From positions 1-64,000 of the forward strand of contig NZ_JACOFR010000018.1 in the NCBI RefSeq assembly GCF_019455385.1: a DNA stretch of 64,000 bases. The letters run 5' to 3'. Shown here piece after piece: positions 24,623 through 31,825 of the stretch. The notes beneath the pieces are model-generated. The model made no database searches. It was given only the letters and a program-made list of their open reading frames with translations, and had not been told where the DNA came from. This DNA comes from Bradyrhizobium sp. BR 10289. GTDB lineage: Bacteria; Pseudomonadota; Alphaproteobacteria; Rhizobiales; Xanthobacteraceae. A program made the position numbers and the translations under genes. Positions within the stretch are counted from its first letter, which is position 1. The number at the start of each line of letters is the position of its first letter.

Positions 24623-27259
24623 ATGACCTCCGAACGCTATAACGCCCGCGAATCCGAACCGCGCTGGCAGGCCGCCTGGGACCAGCAGGCGATCTTCGTC
24701 TCCAAGAACGACGATTCGCGGCCGAAATATTATGTGCTCGAGATGTTCCCCTACCCCTCGGGGCGCATCCATATCGGCCACGTCCGCAACTACACGCTCG
24801 GCGACGTGCTGGCACGCTTCATGCGCGCCAAGGGGTTCAACGTGCTGCATCCGATGGGCTGGGACGCGTTCGGCCTGCCGGCCGAGAACGCCGCCATCGA
24901 GCGCAAGGTCGCGCCGAAAGCCTGGACCTACGACAACATCGCCGCGATGAAGAAGCAGCTCCGCTCGATCGGGCTGTCGCTGGACTGGTCACGCGAATTC
25001 GCGACCTGCGATCCCAGCTACTACAAGCATCAGCAGAAGTTGTTCCTCGACATGCTCGCCGCCGGCCTCGCCGAACGCGAGAAGCGCAAGCTGAACTGGG
25101 ATCCGGTCGACATGACCGTGCTCGCCAACGAGCAGGTGATCGACGGCCGCGGCTGGCGCTCGGGCGCCGTTGTCGAACAACGGGAAATGAGCCAGTGGGT
25201 CTTCAAGATTACGAAGTACTCGCAGGAGCTGCTGTCGGCGCTGGATGGTCTGGACCGCTGGCCGGACAAGGTGCGCCTGATGCAGCGCAACTGGATCGGC
25301 CGCTCCGAGGGCCTCCTGATCCGCTTCGCGCTGGATGCTGCGACGACGCCTGAAGGCGAGAGCGAGCTGAAGATTTTCACGACGCGGCCAGACACGCTGT
25401 TCGGCGCGAAATTCATGGCGATTTCGGCGGATCATCCGCTGGCGCAGGCGGCTGCCGCGAAGAACCCGAAGCTTGCCGAGTTCATCGCCGACATCAAGAA
25501 GATCGGTACCGCGCAGTCGATCATCGACACCGCGGAGAAGCAGGGTTTCGACACCGGCATCCGCGCGGTGCATCCGTTCGACCCGAGCTGGAAGCTGCCG
25601 GTCTATGTCGCCAATTTCGTGCTGATGGAATACGGCACCGGCGCCATCTTCGGCTGTCCCGCGCACGACCAGCGCGACCTCGATTTCGTCAACAAATACG
25701 CTCTCGGCAATACGCCGGTGGTGTGCCCGGAGGGTCAGGATCCCAAGACCTTTGTCATCACCGACACCGCCTATGACGGTGACGGCCGCATGATCAATTC
25801 GCGCTTCCTTGACGGCATGACGATCGATCAGGCCAAGGACGAAGTCGCAAAGCGCCTGGAGAGCGAGCTGCGCGGCAACGCGCCGGTCGCCGAGCGTCAG
25901 GTCAATTTCCGCCTGCGCGACTGGGGCATTTCGCGCCAGCGCTATTGGGGCTGCCCGATTCCGGTGATCCACTGTCCGAAATGCGACGTGGTCCCGGTGC
26001 CGGATGCCGACCTGCCGGTGGTGCTGCCGGAGGATGTCAGCTTCGACAAGCCGGGCAACGCGCTCGACCATCACCCGACCTGGAAGCACGTCACCTGCCC
26101 GAAATGCGGCGGCAAGGCGCAGCGCGAAACTGACACCATGGACACCTTCGTGGATTCGTCCTGGTATTTTGCGCGCTTCACCGATCCCTGGAACGAGACC
26201 GCGCCGACCACGCCCGCCGTCGCCAACCGGATGCTGCCGGTCGACCAATATATCGGCGGCGTCGAGCACGCGATCCTGCATCTGCTCTACAGCCGCTTCT
26301 TCACCCGCGCCATGAAGGCGACCGGGCACCTCGCGCTGGACGAGCCGTTCGCCGGCATGTTCACGCAGGGCATGGTGGTGCATGAGACCTACCATAAGGC
26401 CGACGGCACCTGGGTGCAGCCGGCCGAGGTGAAGATCGAGGTCGGCGGCAACGGACGCCGCGCGACGCTGCTCGCGACCGGCGAGGAGGTCACGATCGGT
26501 CCGATCGAGAAGATGTCGAAGTCGAAGAAGAATACGGTCGACCCGGACGATATCATCGCGACCTATGGCGCCGACGTCGCCCGCTGGTTCATGCTGTCGG
26601 ACTCCCCGCCGGACCGCGACGTGATCTGGAGCGACGAGCGCGTCCAGGGCGCCTCGCGCTTCGTGCAGCGGCTGTGGCGGCTGGTGAACGACGCCGCGGA
26701 ACTCGGCAAGGAACTCGACAAGGCTGCCCCGGCGGCGCGGCCGGGTTCGTTTAGCGAGGATGCTACGGCCTTGCGCAAGGCCGCCCACGGCGCGCTCGAC
26801 AAGGTCACGACCGGCATCGAGCGGCTGCACTTCAACGTCTGCCTCGCCCATATCCGTGAATTCGCCAACGCGTTTTCGGAGGTGCTGCAGCGCTCCGAGA
26901 AGCCGGCCGCTGACCTCGCCTGGGCGATCCGGGAGGCTAGCCAGATCCTGGTCCAGCTGTTCTCCCCGATGATGCCGCATCTGGCCGAGGAGTGCTGGCA
27001 GGTTCTGGGCCATAGTGGGCTGGTTTCGGAGGCCAATTGGCCCCAAATCGAACGCGATTTGCTGGTTGAAGACAGCGTGACCCTGGTGGTCCAGGTCAAC
27101 GGTAAGAAGCGGGGTGAGGTCACAGTTGCAACAGCGGCCCAGAATCCGGAAATCGAGGCTGCCGTTTTGGCCCTCGATGCGGTAAAGCTGGCCCTGGACG
27201 GCAAGCCCGTCCGCAAGGTGATCATCGTCCCCAAGAGGATCGTGAATGTTGTCGGCTAG
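24623..27259 (+). CDS. leuS: leucyl-tRNA synthetase
   Basis: An 878-residue class Ia synthetase charging tRNA-Leu. HIGH is at 50-53 (GRIHIGHVRN) and KMSKS at 630-634 (EKMSKSKKNT). The CP1 editing domain lies at about 225-420, with the TTRPDTLFGAKF and YGTGAIFGCPAHDQRD motifs, and two CxxC pairs (CPKCD, CPKCG) form the zinc region. The anticodon-binding and C-terminal domains are complete. It begins the leuS-lptE-holA cluster, a conserved rhizobial order near parAB. The 196-base gap upstream is shared with the divergent GGDEF gene and must hold its promoter; I see no recognised riboswitch there. Confidence 0.98.
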   Translation: MTSERYNARESEPRWQAAWDQQAIFVSKNDDSRPKYYVLEMFPYPSGRIHIGHVRNYTLGDVLARFMRAKGFNVLHPMGWDAFGLPAENAAIERKVAPKAWTYDNIAAMKKQLRSIGLSLDWSREFATCDPSYYKHQQKLFLDMLAAGLAEREKRKLNWDPVDMTVLANEQVIDGRGWRSGAVVEQREMSQWVFKITKYSQELLSALDGLDRWPDKVRLMQRNWIGRSEGLLIRFALDAATTPEGESELKIFTTRPDTLFGAKFMAISADHPLAQAAAAKNPKLAEFIADIKKIGTAQSIIDTAEKQGFDTGIRAVHPFDPSWKLPVYVANFVLMEYGTGAIFGCPAHDQRDLDFVNKYALGNTPVVCPEGQDPKTFVITDTAYDGDGRMINSRFLDGMTIDQAKDEVAKRLESELRGNAPVAERQVNFRLRDWGISRQRYWGCPIPVIHCPKCDVVPVPDADLPVVLPEDVSFDKPGNALDHHPTWKHVTCPKCGGKAQRETDTMDTFVDSSWYFARFTDPWNETAPTTPAVANRMLPVDQYIGGVEHAILHLLYSRFFTRAMKATGHLALDEPFAGMFTQGMVVHETYHKADGTWVQPAEVKIEVGGNGRRATLLATGEEVTIGPIEKMSKSKKNTVDPDDIIATYGADVARWFMLSDSPPDRDVIWSDERVQGASRFVQRLWRLVNDAAELGKELDKAAPAARPGSFSEDATALRKAAHGALDKVTTGIERLHFNVCLAHIREFANAFSEVLQRSEKPAADLAWAIREASQILVQLFSPMMPHLAEECWQVLGHSGLVSEANWPQIERDLLVEDSVTLVVQVNGKKRGEVTVATAAQNPEIEAAVLALDAVKLALDGKPVRKVIIVPKRIVNVVG

Positions 27260-27797
27260 GATCCGCATCGCAGCCCGCTTGCTGGCGGTCGCCGCTCTGG
27301 CGGCCCTGACGGCTGGCTGCTTCCAGCCGATGTATGCCGAGCGCGCCGACGGCACCCCCGGCCTCCGCGAAAAGCTGATGGGCGTCGATCTGCCGCCGAT
27401 CGACAAGGCTAACGCCTCCCGCGAGGCCCGCGTCGGCGTCGAGGTCCGTAACGCCCTCGCCTTCAAGCTCTACGGCACGGCCACCGGCATGCCGCCGACC
27501 CATCGTCTGGTGATCCGCTTCAACGGCGGCCGATCGTCACTGATCGTCGATCCCAGCACCGCTCTGCCAACGAGTGAAAATTACGGCATCGATTGCCAGT
27601 ACAATCTGATCGAGATTGCAAGCGGCAGGTCGGTGATGACCGGCACCACGTTCTCGCGCGTGTCCTACGACATGCCCGGCTCCTACCAGCGCTTCGCCCG
27701 CAACCGCGCCCTGCGCGATGCGGAGGACCGTGCCGCCAACGAGATCGCCGAGAACATCGCCACCCGGCTCGCCTCGTTCTTCACCGCGGGCACCTGA
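27246..27797 (+). CDS. lptE: LPS-assembly lipoprotein LptE
   Basis: A 183-residue outer-membrane lipoprotein that plugs the LptD barrel in lipopolysaccharide transport. The signal peptide ends in a lipobox LTAGC with Cys25, followed by FQPMYAER, a typical rhizobial LptE start. The rest is a small mixed fold with no catalytic motif. Its ATG overlaps the leuS 3' end by 14 bases, so translation is coupled. LptE and the DNA polymerase delta subunit commonly follow leuS in alphaproteobacteria. Confidence 0.92.
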   Translation: MLSARIRIAARLLAVAALAALTAGCFQPMYAERADGTPGLREKLMGVDLPPIDKANASREARVGVEVRNALAFKLYGTATGMPPTHRLVIRFNGGRSSLIVDPSTALPTSENYGIDCQYNLIEIASGRSVMTGTTFSRVSYDMPGSYQRFARNRALRDAEDRAANEIAENIATRLASFFTAGT

Positions 27798-27822
27798 TTC
27801 ACGCCTGTCATTCCGGGGCGAA

Positions 27823-28851
27823 ATGGTCGCGCTGCGCGGAAAAGAGATCGACGCCTTCCTTGCCCGCCCCGACGCGGGCCGTCCCATCATCCTGCTTTAC
27901 GGTCCTGACGCCGGTCTCGTGCGCGAGCGCGCGGATGCCCTGATTGCCTCCGCCGTCGACGATCCCAACGACCCGTTTGCGATGGTCAAGCTCGACGGCG
28001 ACGAGCTCTCCGCCGAGCCCTCGCGCCTCGTCGATGAAGCCATGACGGTGCCGCTGTTCGGCGGCCGCCGCGCCATCCGCATCCGCGCGGGATCGCGCAG
28101 CTTTGCCAGCGGCGTCGACACGCTCGCCGAGATGAACGTGAAGGATTGCCGCATCGTGATCGAGGCCGGGGAGCTGCGGCCGGAATCACCGCTGCGCAAG
28201 GCCTGCGAGAAGGCCAGGACGGCAGTCGCGATCGGCTGCTATCCCGACACCGAGCGCGATCTCGCCAAGCTGATGGAAGACGAGCTCCGCATCGCAAACT
28301 TGCGGATCGCGCAGGATGCCCGCGCGGCGCTGATGTCGTTCCTCGGCGGCGACCGCCAGGCCTCGCGCAACGAGCTGCGCAAGCTCACCCTCTACGCCCA
28401 TGGCAAAGGCGAGATCACGCTCGACGATGTGATGTCCGTGGTTGCCGATGCATCCGAGCTGAAGCTCGATCCGATTGTGGATGGCGCCTTCGCCGGCCGG
28501 CCCGATATCGTCGAGACCGAATTTGCAAAGGCGATGATCGCCGGCACCTATCCCGGCGTGATCATTTCCGCCGCCCAGCGCCAGGCCGCATGGCTGCACA
28601 AATCGGCACTCGCCATCGCGGACGGCCAGCCTGCCTCCGCCGTGCTCGACGGCGGTTTTCCGCGCTTGCATTTTTCACGAAAGCCAATGGTCGAGACGGC
28701 GCTGCGCAATTTCAGCGTGGCGCGCCTCACCGCCATCATCGAGCAGCTCGCCACCGCCGCGCTCGACACCCGCAAGCAATCCACGCTCGCCGCCGCCATC
28801 GCCCAGCGCACGCTGATGGCAATCGCTGTGAATGCAAAGCGGCGGGGATAG
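27823..28851 (+). CDS. holA: DNA polymerase III subunit delta
   Basis: A 342-residue clamp-loader delta subunit that opens the beta sliding clamp. The N-terminal block RPIILLYGPDAGLVRERADAL and the later VDEAMTVPLFGGRRAIRIR are characteristic of the family, which lacks a working P-loop. C-terminal domain III begins around PDIVETEFAKAM. The frame is open from 27718 inside lptE, but the ATG at 27823 gives the family N-terminus. The 25 bases between lptE and this start (TGTCATTCCGGGGCGAA) resemble an arm of a dispersed repeat, so the translation signal may have been remodelled by repeat insertion. Confidence 0.93.
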   Translation: MVALRGKEIDAFLARPDAGRPIILLYGPDAGLVRERADALIASAVDDPNDPFAMVKLDGDELSAEPSRLVDEAMTVPLFGGRRAIRIRAGSRSFASGVDTLAEMNVKDCRIVIEAGELRPESPLRKACEKARTAVAIGCYPDTERDLAKLMEDELRIANLRIAQDARAALMSFLGGDRQASRNELRKLTLYAHGKGEITLDDVMSVVADASELKLDPIVDGAFAGRPDIVETEFAKAMIAGTYPGVIISAAQRQAAWLHKSALAIADGQPASAVLDGGFPRLHFSRKPMVETALRNFSVARLTAIIEQLATAALDTRKQSTLAAAIAQRTLMAIAVNAKRRG

Positions 28852-28866
28852 CGCCCGCTCTCTCCA

Positions 28867-28953
28867 CGTCATTGCGAAGAGCTCTTGCGACGAAGCAATC
28901 CAGAATCTCTCCACAGAGGGATTCTGGATTGCTTCGCTGCGCTCGCAATGACG
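28867..28953. repeat. palindromic repeat, CGTCATTGCGA family
   Basis: The outer arms CGTCATTGCGA and the inverse CGCAATGACG enclose a second inverted pair, GAAGCAATCCAGAATC and GATTCTGGATTGCTTC. It lies between the convergent holA and parB genes. A related copy is at 54726-54807. Confidence 0.88.
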
Positions 28954-29041
28954 ACGTGAAAAGAGATGTGTTCGTCATGACGGAACGATTCGCCAAATCC
29001 GGCAGGTGCGAGGCATGGGACGCATCGCGTCCCATGAGGAG

Positions 29042-29120
29042 CCTCGAAGGATGAACGGCCGAGATACAGCCGGGCCGTCGCCCTTCGAGGGCCGCTGAAG
29101 AAGCGGCCACCTCAGGGTGA
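29042..29120. repeat. palindromic repeat, CCTCGAAGGATGAACGGCC family
   Basis: CCTCGAAGGATGAACGGCC is followed by the imperfect inverse GGGCCGTCGCCCTTCGAGG (29072-29090), and then by the short hairpin GCCGCTGAAGAAGCGGC and CTCAGGGTGA. It lies just past the 3' end of parB; together with the repeat at 28867 it accounts for most of the 291-base gap. Confidence 0.65.
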
Positions 29121-29142
29121 GGGTGATGGAGCGTGGGCGCGC

Positions 29143-30030
29143 CTACACGGCGCCCTTGGCAAGCCGCTTCATCACCTCGTCAAGCTGATCGAGGTTGCGG
29201 TAGTTGATCTGGACCGAACCGCCGGGATCGCGGTGATTGACGGTGACCTTGAGGCCCAGCGCATCGCTGACGCGCTTTTCCAGATCGATCGTATCGGGGT
29301 CCTTTTCCTTCCCCCCGGTCGCTCGCGCCTTCTGCGGCTTGCGCTCCGGCACGCCCTCTTCATGCGCGAGCGCTTCGGCCTGACGGACGTTGAGGCCTTC
29401 CTCAACGATGCGCTTGGCTGCGGCGAGCGGATCGGGGACGCCGATCAGCGCGCGGGCGTGACCCGCCGTCAATTCACCGGTCGCGATGAAGGCCTGGACC
29501 TCGGCCGGCAGCTTGGTCAACCGCATCATGTTGGCGACGTGGCTGCGGCTCTTGCCGACAACCTTTGCGATGTCGTCCTGGCTGCGTTTGAATTCGTTGG
29601 CGAGCGCGTGATAGCCTTGCGCCTCTTCCATCGGATTGAGATCTTCGCGCTGCACATTCTCGACGATCGCGAATTCCAGCGCATCGCTGTCGCTGATGTC
29701 GACCGGCACAATCGGCACTTCGTGCAGGCCGGCCATCTGCGAGGCGCGCCAGCGCCGTTCGCCCGCGATGATCTCGAAGCGATCCTGTGCGCCCTTCACC
29801 GGGCGCACCACGATCGGCTGGATCACGCCGTGCTGCTTGATGGACTCGCTGAGCTCCTTGAGCTCGGTGTCCGAAAACGTCCGACGCGGATTGCGCGGAT
29901 TGGCCTTGATGAATTCGATCGGCACCTTGCGCTGCGCGCGCGGACGATCGACATGCTGCGCCTCGCCGCCGACGTCACCGATCAGACTTGCAAGACCCCG
30001 GCCTAGTCGCGAACGCGCTTCGTCGGCCAT
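29143..30030 (-). CDS. parB: chromosome partitioning protein ParB
   Basis: A 295-residue CTP-dependent DNA clamp that loads at parS and spreads to organise the origin region. The N-terminal motif RLGRGLASLIGD binds ParA. The CTP-binding region includes GERRWRA (90-96) and ENVQREDLNP; the helix-turn-helix (about 145-185, SQDDIAKVVGKSRSHVANMMRLTKLP) reads parS; and the C-terminal dimerisation domain is present. The frame extends to 30105, but the ATG at 30030 follows GGGAG and gives the standard start. Five parS sites lie 1.8-4 kb upstream. A palindromic repeat separates it from parA. Confidence 0.97.
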   Translation of the reverse strand: MADEARSRLGRGLASLIGDVGGEAQHVDRPRAQRKVPIEFIKANPRNPRRTFSDTELKELSESIKQHGVIQPIVVRPVKGAQDRFEIIAGERRWRASQMAGLHEVPIVPVDISDSDALEFAIVENVQREDLNPMEEAQGYHALANEFKRSQDDIAKVVGKSRSHVANMMRLTKLPAEVQAFIATGELTAGHARALIGVPDPLAAAKRIVEEGLNVRQAEALAHEEGVPERKPQKARATGGKEKDPDTIDLEKRVSDALGLKVTVNHRDPGGSVQINYRNLDQLDEVMKRLAKGAV

Positions 30031-30078
30031 CGCCAGCTCCCTTGGATTCACGCTGCAGCACTCCAGAACTGAATTCTT

Positions 30079-30155
30079 GTAGAGTGGGCAGCCAAGCGTG
30101 CCCACCAGACGCGGAAGATGGTGGGCACGGCGAAGACGCCTTTGCCCACCCTACG
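30079..30155. repeat. palindromic repeat between parA and parB, GTAGGGTGGGCAAAG family
   Basis: The bases begin TGTAGAGTGGGCA and end TTTGCCCACCCTACGG, with internal CGTGCCCACCA and TGGTGGGCACGG arms. It belongs to the same family as 14545-14637, with slightly diverged outer arms. It fills the 131-base gap between parA and parB. Confidence 0.85.
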
Positions 30156-30161
30156 GCACCC

Positions 30162-31016
30162 TCAATGCGTAACGCGCAGCTCGCGCTCGCGCTGGATCAC
30201 TTCGGTGGCAAGCCGCAAATACGCTTCGCTGCCGACGCATTTGAGATCGTAGACCAACACCGGCTTGCCGTAGGACGGCGCTTCCGAGATGCGCACGTTG
30301 CGCGGGATCATGGTCTTGTAGACCTTCTCTCCCATGAACTGACGGACGTCGGCGACGACCTGGTTCGAGAGGTTGTTGCGCGAGTCGAACATGGTCAGCA
30401 CGATGCCGTGGATCGACAAATTCGGATTGAGCGTCGAGCGGACCTGCTCAACCGTCTGCAGCAATTGCGACAGACCTTCGAGCGCGAAGAACTCGCACTG
30501 CAACGGCACCAGGATCGCATCCGACGCGGCCATCGCATTCACCGTGAGCAAATTGAGCGAGGGCGGGCAGTCGATCAGCACATAGGTGTAGTCGGCGTCC
30601 GGCGAGACGTTGTTGTTGAGCGCGCCGATCGCATCGCGCAGCTTGAAGGCGCGGCCGGGCGTGGTGCCGAGCTCGAGCTCGAGGCCGGAGAGATCCATGG
30701 TGGACGGCGCGATGTGCAGCCGCGGCACTGCGGTCGAGACCACGGCTTCGCGCAAGGCGGCTTCGCCGATCAGGACGTCATAGGTCGAGCAGCTCCGGTT
30801 GCGGCGATCGATGCCGAGACCGGTGGAGGCGTTGCCCTGCGGATCGAGATCGACGATCAGGACACGCTCGCCAATCGCAGCGAGCGCCGTGCCGAGGTTG
30901 ATCGCCGTGGTTGTTTTGCCCACGCCGCCCTTCTGATTCGCCAGCGCCAGGATGCGCGGATGCCCTTGCGGGACGTCTGCGGTCTGTTCTTGCTGCGGCT
31001 CGTCAATCACGCTCAT
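30162..31016 (-). CDS. parA: chromosome partitioning ATPase ParA
   Basis: A 284-residue deviant-Walker ATPase that segregates ParB-parS complexes over the nucleoid. The P-loop KGGVGKT is at 29-35 with the signature second lysine, VDLDPQGNAS is Walker A', and VLIDCPPSL is Walker B. The length is typical of chromosomal ParA with a short unstructured N-terminus and no helix-turn-helix. It is transcribed after rsmG (31-base gap) and before parB, in the mnmE-mnmG-rsmG-parA-parB order normal for alphaproteobacterial origins. Confidence 0.97.
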   Translation of the reverse strand: MSVIDEPQQEQTADVPQGHPRILALANQKGGVGKTTTAINLGTALAAIGERVLIVDLDPQGNASTGLGIDRRNRSCSTYDVLIGEAALREAVVSTAVPRLHIAPSTMDLSGLELELGTTPGRAFKLRDAIGALNNNVSPDADYTYVLIDCPPSLNLLTVNAMAASDAILVPLQCEFFALEGLSQLLQTVEQVRSTLNPNLSIHGIVLTMFDSRNNLSNQVVADVRQFMGEKVYKTMIPRNVRISEAPSYGKPVLVYDLKCVGSEAYLRLATEVIQRERELRVTH

Positions 31017-31047
31017 CGCAAATTCCCCAACTCAACCCCTGAACGCC

Positions 31048-31815
31048 TCACCCGCGCCGTTCAACCGAAGCCAGCTCGACGATCCAACCGTCGCCTGTGC
31101 GGCTTTGGTGGAGCTGCGGTTGAATATTCCAATATTTAGCGGCTTCGGTCAATTCAGCCTCTACATCTTGACCCTTGAGAAACAACGCTTTTGCACCCTG
31201 GCGCAGCAGCGGCTTCGCAAAGCCGATGAGTTGATGTAGCGGAGCCAGCGCACGCGCGGTGACGCAATCGACGGGGCCGGTGATTCTATCCACATTATCC
31301 CCGATCTCAGCCAGATGTACGACTCCCGGAGATGTGGTGACGCGGATCGCTTCGCGCAAAAACGCGGTCTTCTTGGCGATTCGCTCGACCAGATGAACGC
31401 GGCCGTCGGGCTTGCCGGCCATGGCGCAGGCAAGCACGACACCGGGAAAACCGCCGCCGCTGCCGAGGTCCGCCCAGCGCGTTGCAGTTGGCGCGAGATC
31501 GACGAGCTGAAGCGAGTCGGCGATGTGCCGGGTCCAGAGGTTCGGCAAGGTCGAGGGCGCGACGAGATTGGTCTTGGCCTGCCACTCCCGGAGCAGCGCG
31601 ATGTAGCGATCGAGGCGTTCCTCGGTTTCACGCGAAACCGGCGCGAGCTTGAGCGCCTCGCGCTTGTCGGCGTCGATGATGGAATCGAGCGCGTGGTCGT
31701 TGGCGCTGGCCTTGTCGAGCTTCGGTTTGGCCGGCGGTGGGTCCGATCGACGAACGGGGCCCTCCTCCGTTCCGGATCGTCGGGATAGCGGTCTGTCTCC
31801 GCCGCGTTGTTTCAC
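31048..31815 (-). CDS. rsmG: 16S rRNA (guanine-527-N7)-methyltransferase
   Basis: RsmG (GidB) methylates G527 of 16S rRNA with SAM. The diagnostic core is WADLGSGGGFPGVVLA with VHLVERIAKKTAFLREAIR, and VTARALAPLHQL is the later family motif. The start is hard to fix: there is no in-frame ATG, and I take the GTG at 31815, which lies inside a parS site and gives 255 residues. Most RsmG proteins are about 210 residues, and the first 45 residues here are basic, low-complexity and unlike the family, so an undetected shorter start is possible. A TTG at 31833 is an alternative. Confidence 0.85.
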   Translation of the reverse strand: MKQRGGDRPLSRRSGTEEGPVRRSDPPPAKPKLDKASANDHALDSIIDADKREALKLAPVSRETEERLDRYIALLREWQAKTNLVAPSTLPNLWTRHIADSLQLVDLAPTATRWADLGSGGGFPGVVLACAMAGKPDGRVHLVERIAKKTAFLREAIRVTTSPGVVHLAEIGDNVDRITGPVDCVTARALAPLHQLIGFAKPLLRQGAKALFLKGQDVEAELTEAAKYWNIQPQLHQSRTGDGWIVELASVERRG

Positions 31816-31823
31816 GTGAAAAC
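31808..31823. promoter_or_regulatory. parS: parS-like site 1
   Basis: The bases are TGTTTCACGTGAAAAC, matching 14 of 16 positions of the bacterial ParB-binding consensus TGTTTCACGTGAAACA, with the CACGTG core intact. It lies at the mnmG/rsmG junction and covers the most likely rsmG start codon. Confidence 0.85.
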
Positions 31824-31825
31824 GC

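Noticed and set aside
24989..27466. An 825-codon minus-strand open frame opposite leuS
   Set aside because: leuS is intact on the plus strand with HIGH and KMSKS. The antisense frame is a GC effect, without ribosome-binding site or recognisable domain.
28867..29120. Adjacent palindromes as a CRISPR array
   Set aside because: The units are different families, not regularly spaced direct repeats, and no cas genes are present in the window.
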